Shown here: in pieces, positions 44,815 to 52,844 of the stretch
How the letters are laid out: each line of letters starts with the position of its first letter
Position numbering within the stretch: position 1 is the stretch's first letter
Source of the DNA: Bog-532 sp963805255
GTDB lineage: Bacteria > Actinomycetota > Actinomycetes > Streptosporangiales > Streptosporangiaceae
NCBI GenBank assembly: GCA_963805255.1
Contig: CAWDTK010000007.1
Location: 1-64,000 of the forward strand
DNA length: 64,000 bases
Direction of reading: 5' to 3'
The notes under the pieces: model-generated
Seen by the model: only the letters and a program-made list of their open reading frames with translations
Database searches by the model: none
Told to the model about the DNA's origin: nothing
Position numbers and translations under genes: made by a program

Positions 44815-45991
44815 TTGATTCTCCGTCCGTTTTCCCTGATGCATCACCAGCACTTCGGGTTGACGTGCTGGCGGTTGCATTTGTGATACCCCATGGTCGT
44901 GAGAGCTCGCGGACCTGAGCCAGGATCGGCGTCCAGTACTCACCCTGCGACCGGTGGCCGATGAACAGGCCAATGTGCCCACCCGGTGCGAGGTACCAGC
45001 AGACCAGCAAAGAGCCAACCGCGTACCGCATGTTGTGAACCTGCTGCCACGGCGTGATGTCATCCTCTTCGCCACCGAGCAGGAACACCGGGCAGGTAAT
45101 GCTGCGCAGGTTCACGGTCTTGCCCGCGACCTTCAGCTCGCCCTTGAACATCTCGTTCTTGACGAACAGGTGCTCCACGGCCCACACGTACGGCTTGCCC
45201 GGCAGGTTGATCGGGTGGAGGTACCAGTCGTAGAAGTCACTGAAATGATCGCTGTACTCGCGGTCGTGCACGTGCCAGAAGAGCCTGAGGTACTCGGTCA
45301 CGTGGGTGGCCGGGTCCATCGCGACGGACCCCATGACGTTGCTGATGCCGGGCACGATGCCGCCGTAGGCCTTGACCATGGCCTTGTACAGCGCAATGTT
45401 GCCGTGCGGGAACAGGATGGGCATCAGCTTCCTGGCCGGGCCATTCCCGGCGCTGGTGTCGATCGGCGCACCGGCCACGATGAGCGTGTTGACGCGCTCG
45501 GGGTGCATGGCCGCCCACAGCGTGGCTTCCCAGCCACCCTGGCAGTCGCCGACGATGTTGGTCTTGCCCTCGGGCCCGGCGATGAGATCCACCGCGCGGG
45601 TGATGAAGTCGAGGCGGTCAGCCTCGGTGGTGTCCTTGGTGGCGGTGGTGCAGCTCAGCCAGTCGAATGAGTAGAGCTTGGTCAGGCCCATCTTGATGCA
45701 GAGCTGGACCTGGCTCTGGCCCTTCATGTCGATGATGCACGAGGCGTGCCCGGCCAGCGGCGGGAACAGCAGCGTGGGAACGACGTCATCGTCACCGACG
45801 CTGAAGTCACGTAGCAGCGCGAACGGGGAGGCGAGCACGACCTTATTGCGGCTGTGCCACTGCGGGGGCTTACGGTTGGTGGTCTCGTGGGCCCACAGCG
45901 CCGTGTCCACCGGCACTGCTAAGGCCTTGGCCATGACACGCGCACTCAGCATGGTCGCGCCGAACATTGCCTCGGTCAACTGCCTGAACAT
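44789..45991 (-). CDS. PHA-synthase/depolymerase-like alpha/beta hydrolase
   Basis: 400 residues from ATG 45991 (GGAGATGAAG upstream). The catalytic elements are those of poly(3-hydroxyalkanoate) synthase-like hydrolases: NIVGDCQGGWEATLWAAMHP with a Cys nucleophile in GxCxG (about 147), LLGGEEDDITPWQQV with the Asp (about 308) and APGGHIGLFIG with the His (about 335). The W-rich FYDWYLHPINLPGKPY segment fits the cap. It may polymerise or cleave hydroxyacyl esters. No phaA/B/P neighbours are present. The last 35 residues are Ser/Thr-rich and unlike the family. Confidence 0.8.
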   Translation of the reverse strand: MFRQLTEAMFGATMLSARVMAKALAVPVDTALWAHETTNRKPPQWHSRNKVVLASPFALLRDFSVGDDDVVPTLLFPPLAGHASCIIDMKGQSQVQLCIKMGLTKLYSFDWLSCTTATKDTTEADRLDFITRAVDLIAGPEGKTNIVGDCQGGWEATLWAAMHPERVNTLIVAGAPIDTSAGNGPARKLMPILFPHGNIALYKAMVKAYGGIVPGISNVMGSVAMDPATHVTEYLRLFWHVHDREYSDHFSDFYDWYLHPINLPGKPYVWAVEHLFVKNEMFKGELKVAGKTVNLRSITCPVFLLGGEEDDITPWQQVHNMRYAVGSLLVCWYLAPGGHIGLFIGHRSQGEYWTPILAQVRELSRPWGITNATASTSTRSAGDASGKTDGESNAQGVQAI

Positions 45992-46310
45992 CTACTTCAT
46001 CTCCGAATCGCTGGTAACCCCACTTGCTGACGCTTCCTCAGGGCCACCATCGTCTGCCCGTACCCGTCGCTCACGCCTGGATCATGGCTGGCCAGCGCCA
46101 CCGCGCACGGAGGAATCAGGATCGTGCCGGGCATCATCGCCACGAGCCCCAGACCCACCACCTGATGATTGCTCGTTCGTCATCATGACCACCTTCTTCA
46201 CCTGACTGTCCGGTTCGGACCGGACTGCGGCGGTCAGTACACCAAGCAGCTCGCTGACGTTGCTGCGACCCTGCCCATTGCGAACGGGGCTTGGCAGGGC
46301 TGATGGGCCG
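45992..46310. other. Intergenic upstream of the hydrolase, nothing supported
   Basis: About 320 bp. Open frames here lack family features and ribosome-binding sites. The hydrolase promoter is presumably inside. Confidence 0.4.
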
Positions 46311-46403
46311 TAAGTATTCGGAAATCATGTGGTCGCCCGGAGCATCTGCCCAGGTCAGCCTATGGATACCGGGCCGGGAACCACAGTACTTCCGAATAGT
46401 TAC
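46311..46403. mobile_element. 93-bp IS66-type MITE
   Basis: gtaagtattcggaaatcatg at the left and, complemented, gtaactattcggaagtactg at the right. The 8-bp flanks are gatgggcc (46303-46310) and gatgggct (46404-46411), matching at 7 of 8. The first 12 bases equal the left end of the DruA-carrying IS66 at 29238. Non-coding. Most likely a non-autonomous derivative mobilised by an IS66 transposase. Confidence 0.75.
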
Positions 46404-46629
46404 GATGGGCTTGCAGGCAAGAGGCCAACGGCCTAAGTCAGAATGACAACCGGCCCGGCTCCCAGCGGCCAGCAATATTGACAAGTCTCTTACGGCTACT
46501 CGTGGATAGACCGCGTGGCAGCTCAGGTCACGTGACAGCCTGGACTAACCCAAAGCTCAATTTCTGTAGCGGACCTCTGGAGCCAAGTCTGACCGGCTAA
46601 TGATCGGCACATGGACCGGTGGCATCCAT

Positions 46630-46704
46630 CGGCCAAGCCGGGTGAATATCTCCGTCAGCTCAGTTCCACTAACTGAACTCATTGGAGGATATTCGACTTG
46701 GCCG
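46630..46704. repeat. 75-nt long imperfect hairpin
   Basis: cggccaag ... cttggccg at the base, gaatatctcc ... ggaggatattc in the middle, and cagtt-ccact-aactg at the tip. It could be a structured RNA, a REP/MITE-like unit or a terminator. No duplication is obvious. Confidence 0.5.
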
Positions 46705-46742
46705 AACGGCGGCCGCACTCTCGTCCATTGCGTGGGCGAGAG

Positions 46743-48411
46743 CAGGGATTCGTCAAAGTCGGCGTAACAGCGCGTGACTAATGGGATGGGCTTGGGGTGG
46801 CCCGTCAGCGGGGTTCCGGGGGTTCTGCTACGAGGGTAGTCGTTACGTTGCGTGATCAGCGGTCGGGGCTGCGGGCGCGTGGTGCGTATGGCGCGGATGT
46901 GCCTGAAGCGGGGGCGCGGCCAGGCCGCCGCGGGTGATGATTCAGGTTCTCACGCCGTTAAACCGTCACCCGGGGACTGCCTTGACCGCGCCCGTGTCTT
47001 CATCATGGCTTGCCGGCTGCATCCGCCGCCACCTGCCTGCCGGGACAGTGCCTGACCCGGTGTCCGTACGGGCGGCGCTGGAGGGGCGGCTGACCGATAC
47101 GCGGAAGCCGCGGGGGAAGCGGCATCCGCTGCCGTCGCTGGTCTCGGTGGTGGTCGCGGGCGTGGCGTCCGCGCGCGGCGGGCCGCTGGCGGTCGCGCAG
47201 GCGGCGGCGGGCTGGGACCAGGAGGTGCTGGCCGCGCACGGCTGCCGCGTCAGCCCGCGGACCGGGCTGCGGGTGGCGCCGTCCGCTTCCATGCTGGACC
47301 GGCTCGGGAAGCTGCTGGACGCGGACGAGCTCGAGGCCGCGCTGTCCGCGTGCGTGGCCGCCGCCGCGCTCGATCCCGCGATCCCGGCCGCGTATGCCGC
47401 GCACCGCGCGGACGAGCAGCGCGCGAGGGAAGAGAAGCGGAAGAAAAGGAAGCGGAAACCGCCGGCCGCGGCCAGCTTCCGCGAGGAACGCGGCGACGGC
47501 TGGTTCCGCCCGCACCCGCTCCACCCCTGGCTGGACGCGGCCGTGACCGGCGATCCCGGGCACGTGCCCGCCCGCCGCGCGGTCGCCGTGGACGGGAAGG
47601 AACGCAAGGGCGCCAAGGCCGGCGGGAAGAAGAAGGTGCACCTGCTCGCCGCCGTCACCCACGTCCCCGGCCTGGTCATCGCCCAGGACAAGGTCGCGAA
47701 ATCAGGCAAGGCCAACGAGATCAGCCACTTCAAGCCGCTGCTGGCGCCCCTGCCCCTGGACGATGCCCTGATCACGGCGGACGCCATGCAGGCGAACAGG
47801 GACAACGCCCTGTTCCTGCGCAAGGCGAAGAAGGCGCACTACCTGTGGCCAGTCCTCGGCAACCAGCCCGGCCTGAACGCGCAGCTGAACGCCCTGCCCT
47901 GGGAAACGACCCCGGCCGCCGCCGCCACCAGCGAGATCAGCCGCAGCCGCATCGAGACCCGCACCATCCGCGTCCTGCCCGCCCCCGAGGGCACCGGCTT
48001 CGAGGACGCGCGCCAGGCCGTCCTCATCGAGCGCTACACCACGTACAAGAAGAAAGGCCAGTGGCTGACCCGGGCCGAGGCCGTCCTCTACATCACCAGC
48101 CTCGGCGCGGAAGAAACCACCCCCGAAGACCTGCTCGCCCACGTCCGCGGGCACTGGCGGGTTGAGCACGCGCACTGGCTACGCGACGTGATCTGGAAAG
48201 AAGACAAATCACTCATCCGCACGGGAAACGCACCCCAGATCTGGTCCGCCCTCACCAACCTCGTCATCACCCTTTTCCGCATACACGGAGTAACCAGCTA
48301 CACCGCCGAAACCCGCCACTGCGCACAAGACCCCCGCCACGCTCTGCAATTCCTCGACCTGACAGGACTCTCACCAGGCTGAACACCGCCCGCGACTTTG
48401 ACGAATCCCTG
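46743..48411. mobile_element. ISAs1-family element
   Basis: cagggattcgtcaaagtcg at both ends in inverse orientation (right copy has one gap-free match to 19 bases). The 10-bp duplication tgggcgagag is at 46733-46742 and 48412-48421. Length is 1669 bp with one intact transposase gene, so it may be active. Confidence 0.92.
46934..48382 (+). CDS. ISAs1-family transposase
   Basis: Up to 482 residues; the true start may be GTG 46999 or nearby because the first 20 codons are not family-like. Features are the DDE_Tnp_1-associated N-terminus (VPDPVSVRAALEGRLTDTRK then PRGKRHPLPSLVSVVVAG), RRAVAVDGKERKGAKAGGKK (first Asp), DALITADAMQANRD (second Asp) and GHWRVEHAHWLRDVIWKED (Glu). A Lys/Arg-rich insertion sits near residue 170. 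Intact. Confidence 0.9.
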   Translation: MMIQVLTPLNRHPGTALTAPVSSSWLAGCIRRHLPAGTVPDPVSVRAALEGRLTDTRKPRGKRHPLPSLVSVVVAGVASARGGPLAVAQAAAGWDQEVLAAHGCRVSPRTGLRVAPSASMLDRLGKLLDADELEAALSACVAAAALDPAIPAAYAAHRADEQRAREEKRKKRKRKPPAAASFREERGDGWFRPHPLHPWLDAAVTGDPGHVPARRAVAVDGKERKGAKAGGKKKVHLLAAVTHVPGLVIAQDKVAKSGKANEISHFKPLLAPLPLDDALITADAMQANRDNALFLRKAKKAHYLWPVLGNQPGLNAQLNALPWETTPAAAATSEISRSRIETRTIRVLPAPEGTGFEDARQAVLIERYTTYKKKGQWLTRAEAVLYITSLGAEETTPEDLLAHVRGHWRVEHAHWLRDVIWKEDKSLIRTGNAPQIWSALTNLVITLFRIHGVTSYTAETRHCAQDPRHALQFLDLTGLSPG

Positions 48412-48452
48412 TGGGCGAGAGTGGAGGAGGCCATGTCTGTCCAGGGGAATCC

Positions 48453-48564
48453 GTCCGCCCCTCCAGACTCAAGCGTGACTGTGCCCGCAGGACAACGAGC
48501 ACAGGTAAAAAGCGCCTGGTGAACGTACCCGCAAAGTCACGCTTGACCCTGGAGCTCTGCGGAC
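48453..48564. repeat. 112-bp inverted-repeat element (MITE-like)
   Basis: gtccgcccctccag then actcaagcgtgactgtgc on the left, and, complemented, gtccgcagagctccag then ggtcaagcgtgactttgc on the right. The arms are about 38 bp and 80-85 percent matched, around a 35-bp centre. No coding capacity. The duplication is not clear. Confidence 0.6.
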
Positions 48565-48703
48565 ACTCCGGCCAGAAGACAAGGGCCAGGCAGGAGCCTG
48601 CCCGGACCGGACGCGGGCCATCCCCTGCACGATGCGGGCGGTCACCGGGCAGTTTCCAGGACGGTCGTGCGACGGGCGCCGCTCCATCGAGCACCTGGCC
48701 TAT

Positions 48704-48838
48704 GCATTACGAGCGTGCCCCCGAGATGCCCCCGAATCGCCATCACCAGGCAACGATTGTCAGCAGCAACAGCTCGTGAACCTGAAGCTAGCGCGGGCTT
48801 TGAACTTGCGGCCAACGCATGTGACACGCTCGTAATGC
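48704..48838. repeat. 135-bp element with 14-bp inverted repeats, containing dispersed repeat copy 2
   Basis: gcattacgagcgtg at 48704-48717 is exactly complemented at 48825-48838. Between them lies the 84-bp sequence related to 27011-27093. This looks like a small mobile or att-derived cassette found in two places in the window. Confidence 0.6.
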
Positions 48839-48857
48839 GTAGCTCAGGCCGGCCAAG

Positions 48858-49268
48858 TCAGCCGTGCGTTGCTACCAGCTCAGCAAGCAGCTGCTCGACT
48901 CGGCGGCCGATGTCGTCGCGTATCGGCCTGACCTGCTCGACGGAGAGTCCAGCCGGGTCGGGGAGGTCCCAGTCGAGGTAGCGCTTGCCGGGATAGACGC
49001 GGCAGGCGTCGCCGCAGCCCATGGTGATCACGACGTCGGCGCCCTGCACCTTGTCAGCAGTGAGCGGCTTGGGGTACTCGTGCGACAGGTCCAGGCCGAT
49101 CTCGGCCATGGCCTGGACGACCGCAGGGTTCTGCTGATCGGCAGGTTGTGATCCGGCCGAGGTCACGCGCACGCGCCCGGCCGCCTGGCGGTCTAGCAGC
49201 GCGGCGGCCATCTGGGACCGTCCGGCGTTGTGCGTGCAGACGAACAGCACTTCGGGGATGTCAGCCAT
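48858..49268 (-). CDS. arsC: Arsenate reductase (thioredoxin/mycothiol-linked, LMW-PTP fold)
   Basis: 136 residues. VLFVCTHNAGRSQMAAALL is the CX5R(S) phosphatase-like loop with Cys at about residue 11. VTSAGSQPAD, DVVITMGCGDACRVYPGKRY with the Cys pair, and DWDLPDPAGLSVEQVRPIRD complete the ArsC pattern. It reduces arsenate to arsenite in the cytoplasm. The start ATG 49268 has GGAAAGG upstream. It is the last gene of the operon arsM-aquaporin-arsC, 17 bp after the aquaporin stop. Confidence 0.93.
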   Translation of the reverse strand: MADIPEVLFVCTHNAGRSQMAAALLDRQAAGRVRVTSAGSQPADQQNPAVVQAMAEIGLDLSHEYPKPLTADKVQGADVVITMGCGDACRVYPGKRYLDWDLPDPAGLSVEQVRPIRDDIGRRVEQLLAELVATHG

Positions 49269-49285
49269 GAGCGTGCCTTTCCAGG

Positions 49286-50005
49286 TCAGCCTGCTAGCCG
49301 GGCGGGTTCATCGGCGTGGACCCGGGCGGGCCGGGCCGGATAAACCGTGACGGCCAGGACGGTACCGATCGTGCCGCCGACGAGCTGGGCGGCAATGAAC
49401 GCCGGAACCGATACCGGGGCGATCCCGGCGTAGGTATCGGTCAGGGTCCGGCCGATGGTGACGGCAGGGTTGGCGAAGGAGGTGGAGGCGGTGAACCAGT
49501 ACGCCGCGCCGATCCACGCGCCGACCGCCCACGCGACGTGCTGGGTCCGGCCGGTCCGGACGAGAGAGACGATGACAAACAGCAGGCCCGCCGTCGCGAC
49601 GACCTCGCTGAGCAGGACCGGCGCGCCGCCACGATGACGTTGCGAGGCGCTGAGGATGGGCTCGCTGAACATGGCATCAGCCAGCGCAGCCCCGCCGATG
49701 GCTCCGGCGACCTGGCAGGCCATGACGGCGGCAGCCTCGGCCAGGCCGCAGTGGTGCGGGGTATTGCGGCCCAGGATCCAGTCCGCTGCGGTGACCACCG
49801 GGTTGAAGTGCGCGCCCCCGGCCGGGATGAACACCAGGATCAAGACGGCCAGGCCGAGCGCGGTCACCACCGAGTTGACCAGCAGCAGCAGCGCCCCGTC
49901 ATGGGTGAGGCGAGTGGCGGCGATGCCGGACCCGACCACGACCGCCACCAGCAGACCGGTGCCGATGTACTCGGCCAGCAGCCGCCTGCCGACAGCAGCA
50001 GTCAT
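49286..50005 (-). CDS. Aquaporin-family channel in the arsenic operon (AqpS-like role)
   Basis: 239 residues with six predicted membrane segments and the two MIP half-helix motifs, the first variant (GGAHFNPVVTAAD, NPV) and the second classical (STSFANPAVTIGRT, NPA). Arsenic operons in several soil bacteria replace an arsenite pump by an aquaglyceroporin such as AqpS, letting arsenite leave down its gradient after ArsC reduction. The position here between arsM and arsC supports that role. The ATG overlaps the corrected end of arsM. Confidence 0.88.
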   Translation of the reverse strand: MTAAVGRRLLAEYIGTGLLVAVVVGSGIAATRLTHDGALLLLVNSVVTALGLAVLILVFIPAGGAHFNPVVTAADWILGRNTPHHCGLAEAAAVMACQVAGAIGGAALADAMFSEPILSASQRHRGGAPVLLSEVVATAGLLFVIVSLVRTGRTQHVAWAVGAWIGAAYWFTASTSFANPAVTIGRTLTDTYAGIAPVSVPAFIAAQLVGGTIGTVLAVTVYPARPARVHADEPARLAG

Positions 50006-50806
50006 GTGGTGGCGGGTTTAACGGCCCGGATGATCGCCGAGTGCATCCCGGGGCCTGCCTCGGTGGTGAAGGTGACCGATGCCGTCCACGAGCCCGGCGG
50101 CGGTGAGCCCGTTAAGGTACTCGGTCCGGGACAGGGCACCGGCGATGCAGCCGACGTAGGAGCCAGCCGCCGCCCGGTCAGCAGCGGACAGGTGGTCCTC
50201 GGCTACCACGTCGGTGATGCCGATCCGGCCACCTGGGACCAGGACGCGGAACATCTCGGCGAGCACCGCGGGCTTGTCGGTGGACAGGTTGATCACGCAG
50301 TTGGAGATCACCACGTCGACGGCCGCATCCGGCAGCGGCAGGGCCTCGATCTCGCCCTTGAGGAACTCGACATTCTGCGCCCCGGCCTTGGCGGCGTTGG
50401 CGCGGGCCAGGGTCAGCATCTCGTCGGTCATGTCCACCCCGTAGGCGAACCCGGGCGGGCCGACCCGGCGAGCCGACAGCAGCACGTCGATGCCACCGCC
50501 CGAACCCAGGTCCAGCACCCGCTCACCCTCATGCAAGTCCGCGACCGCCAGCGAGTTCCCGCAGCCCAGGCTGGCCAGCACCGCCTCCTGCGGCAGACTG
50601 TCCGTCTCGCCCTCGCCGTACAGCGGACCGCCGAAACAGTCGGCCGAGTCCAGCGCAGCCGGGCCACTGCCGCAGCACGATTCAGCGGGCGAACTCTGGC
50701 AGCACCGGGCGATGACGCCAGGTCTCGGCTCCAGGACCGCGCGAGCCGCCTGGGCGTACCGGGACCGGACCTCCTCGCGCAGGCCGGTGCTGGTCTCGTC
50801 GCTCAT
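50003..50806 (-). CDS. arsM: Arsenite S-adenosylmethionine methyltransferase, C-terminal frameshift
   Basis: ATG 50806 is chosen for AGGGGTGA before it. Early Cys residues (ARCCQSSPAESCCGSGP) precede the SAM-binding domain: GERVLDLGSGGGIDVLLSAR (motif I), YGVDMTDEMLTLARANAAKA, VISNCVINLSTDKPAVLAEM with the conserved Cys, and VGCIAGALSRTEYL with another. The sequence then frameshifts near 50085; the correct tail VTFTTEAGPGMHSAIIRAVK is one frame away and would end by overlapping the aquaporin ATG. It methylates arsenite to volatile or less toxic species. The uncorrected frame ends at 50018. Confidence 0.88.
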
Positions 50807-50895
50807 CACGATCACCCCTAGGTATACATGTCTGTCGATGCTCACTCTGTCCTGAGAGATAGACAGTTGTCAATATCCGCCACCATACTAGCTAG

Positions 50896-51198
50896 TCAGG
50901 TGACCACCACAGCCGAGGCCATCCTGGGGCGCGGTTGACCTGGCGGGCTGAAGGTATCGAGGTGGCGAGGGTGGTTCTGGTCGAGGAGTACGGGGGTCAC
51001 CCGCCCCCGGCGGTGTAGGTGAGGGTCTGGGACGACAACGGCAGCGCGGCACGATAGAAAAGCATCGGGGCCCCGCGGTGGAAGCTGCGGATCTTGGTCG
51101 ATCGCCTCATCTACCAGGGGCTCCGTCATGTCCCAAGCCGCCAGTATGAGCGAGGTGAACAATCCCGCGGCCCCGCCGCCGACGATGGCGATCTTCAA
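50896..51198 (-). pseudogene. Flavoprotein N-terminus, truncated
   Basis: A TTG start at 51198 gives MKIAIVGGGAAGLFTSLILA, the FAD-binding GxGxxG fold start of many monooxygenases and reductases. After about 20 residues the sequence loses similarity, and the remaining 80 residues look random. It is the fossil of an oxidoreductase next to the ars operon. An ArsO/thioredoxin-reductase-like or tryptophan-halogenase-like gene cannot be told apart. Confidence 0.65.
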
Positions 51199-51284
51199 GG
51201 CGTGTCTGTGCCCGGCGCTTGAGCCAGTCCGGCCACCTTTTCGATCCGCAACCCATCCAAGCCGATGTCAGCGGCTGCGGTCAT
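51195..51284 (-). CDS. 29-codon ORF coupled to the flavoprotein start
   Basis: ATG 51284 follows CGGAGGGAGG. The product is MTAAADIGLDGLRIEKVAGL with a short acidic tail. Its TGA overlaps the TTG of the flavoprotein, so translational coupling was likely in the intact locus. No family. Confidence 0.4.
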   Translation of the reverse strand: MTAAADIGLDGLRIEKVAGLAQAPGTDTP

Positions 51285-51332
51285 GACACCCTCCCTCCGT
51301 CGGCCCCGGTCGCCCGCACCAGCTCATCCTGA

Positions 51333-51350
51333 CAACACGTTCGCATGTTG
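51333..51350. promoter_or_regulatory. Possible ArsR/SmtB-type operator dyad
   Basis: caacacgttcgcatgttg is an imperfect dyad about 50 bp upstream of the small ORF and flavoprotein. Dyads of this size are typical of ArsR-family operators, but no arsR gene is in the window, so the assignment is speculative. Confidence 0.3.
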
Positions 51351-51455
51351 CCAACCGGGCCTGATTTGGGCTGTGGGGACGGGCGGGGCGGCCGTATAGT
51401 CATAGCCAGGTGAGCCGGGAAGCCTGGTCGGCGCCTTCGAGCGCTGGGGCTGATC

Positions 51456-52844
51456 ATGCATTGTCGTAACTCGTCTTCGGCTCTCGCCTCCCATTGGCGC
51501 TCAGATGCGCTGCGCACCAACCTGTGGCTGGTCCCGGGGATCGAGGTCCTGACGGCCATCGCGCTTTTCGCCGGCACGACGAGCCTGGACCGGGCCGCCT
51601 ACCGTGGCGATTTCGGACTGCCCAGCTGGGTGATTATCGGCAGCGCCGACGCGGCCCAGCAGATCCTCACCGCGATCGCCACCGCCGTCATCACGGTCGT
51701 CGGTGTCGTCTTCTCCATCATCCTGGTGACCCTCACCCTCGCCTCCACCCAGTTCGGGCCCCGGATGCTGCGCAACTTCATCCGTGACCGGGGCACCCAA
51801 CTGACGCTCGGCACGTTCGTGGCGACGTTCGTGTATGCCGTGCTCGTACTCGTCTCGATCGGCCCAGGACCGCATGGGTCCTTCGTTCCGCACATCGGCG
51901 TCACGGTGACGCTCGCACTGATGGTCGCCGCCCTGGGCGTGCTGATCTACTTCATCCATCACACGGCGACGTCGATCCAGCTGCCCCAGGTGATCGCGAG
52001 CATCGCACGCGACCTGTCCGAGGCGATCGACGTGCAGGGCGGCTACCGCGCCCGGCTTGGCTTGGCAGGTGACCGGGAGAGCGGCCCCTCGTCGGCGGAA
52101 CTAATCGCCCGGATGGAGGCCGGCGGCGGCGTGGTCCGCGCGCCCGCGAGCGGCTACCTGCAGTTCATCCGGCACCGGGTCCTGGTTCAGTTCGCGGCCG
52201 AGGCGGACGCGATCATCGCCCTGGACTACCGGCCCGGGCATTTCCTCGTACAGGGGCACCCGTTTGCTAGGGTGTGGCCGCCCGAGGCGGCGGCACGGGT
52301 GAGCCACGCGCTCGGGCGCGCGCACATCACCGGGCCGAACCGGACGCTCACGCAGGACATCTCCTTCGGCATCGACCAGCTCGTCGAGATCGCCATCCGG
52401 GCGCTGTCGCCGGCCGTCAACGATACGTTCACCGCGCTGACCTGCATCGACTGGCTCGGCGAAAGTCTGTGTAAGATCACTGTTAGGTGGAGTCCGGCCC
52501 GGGTGCACCGGGACAGCGACGGATTCATCCGGGTCATCACGGCCGAGCCCAGCCACGAGCGCCTCGTCCAGCGCGCCTTCGAGAAGATCCGCCAGGCCAG
52601 CCAGGGCATGCCCGCGGTGATGATCCGCCAGCTCGACGCGCTCGTGAAGATCGTGACCGATACGACCAGCGCCGGGCAGCGGCAGGTGCTGCTGGACCAG
52701 GGCGCCATGATCCTGCGGGCGAGCGAGCGCTCGGTACCGGAGAAAGCGGACCGGGACGACATCCGGCGACGGTACGAGGAAGTGCTCACGGCCGCCGGCC
52801 GGCCCGCGGAAGGCAACCGTGCCGCCAGCGCCGCGCCAGCATAA
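51456..52844 (+). CDS. DUF2254 membrane protein
   Basis: 462 residues. Four membrane segments lie in the first 170 residues (LVPGIEVLTAIALFAG; ATAVITVVGVVFSIILVTLT; GTFVATFVYAVLVLVSIG; VTVTLALMVAALGVLIYFI), followed by a large cytoplasmic region. The pattern STQFGPRMLRNFIRDRGTQL, IHHTATSIQLPQVI and DISFGIDQLVEIAIRALSPA (the last a family hallmark) identifies DUF2254. Function unknown. Its 3' end converges on the geosmin synthase gene, which shows no stop until 52101 on the other strand. Confidence 0.88.
   Translation: MHCRNSSSALASHWRSDALRTNLWLVPGIEVLTAIALFAGTTSLDRAAYRGDFGLPSWVIIGSADAAQQILTAIATAVITVVGVVFSIILVTLTLASTQFGPRMLRNFIRDRGTQLTLGTFVATFVYAVLVLVSIGPGPHGSFVPHIGVTVTLALMVAALGVLIYFIHHTATSIQLPQVIASIARDLSEAIDVQGGYRARLGLAGDRESGPSSAELIARMEAGGGVVRAPASGYLQFIRHRVLVQFAAEADAIIALDYRPGHFLVQGHPFARVWPPEAAARVSHALGRAHITGPNRTLTQDISFGIDQLVEIAIRALSPAVNDTFTALTCIDWLGESLCKITVRWSPARVHRDSDGFIRVITAEPSHERLVQRAFEKIRQASQGMPAVMIRQLDALVKIVTDTTSAGQRQVLLDQGAMILRASERSVPEKADRDDIRRRYEEVLTAAGRPAEGNRAASAAPA

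Noticed and set aside
49316..50821. 501-codon plus-strand frame across aquaporin and arsM
   Set aside because: Composition is Gly/Asp/Arg-rich without motifs and it runs antisense to two well-identified genes.
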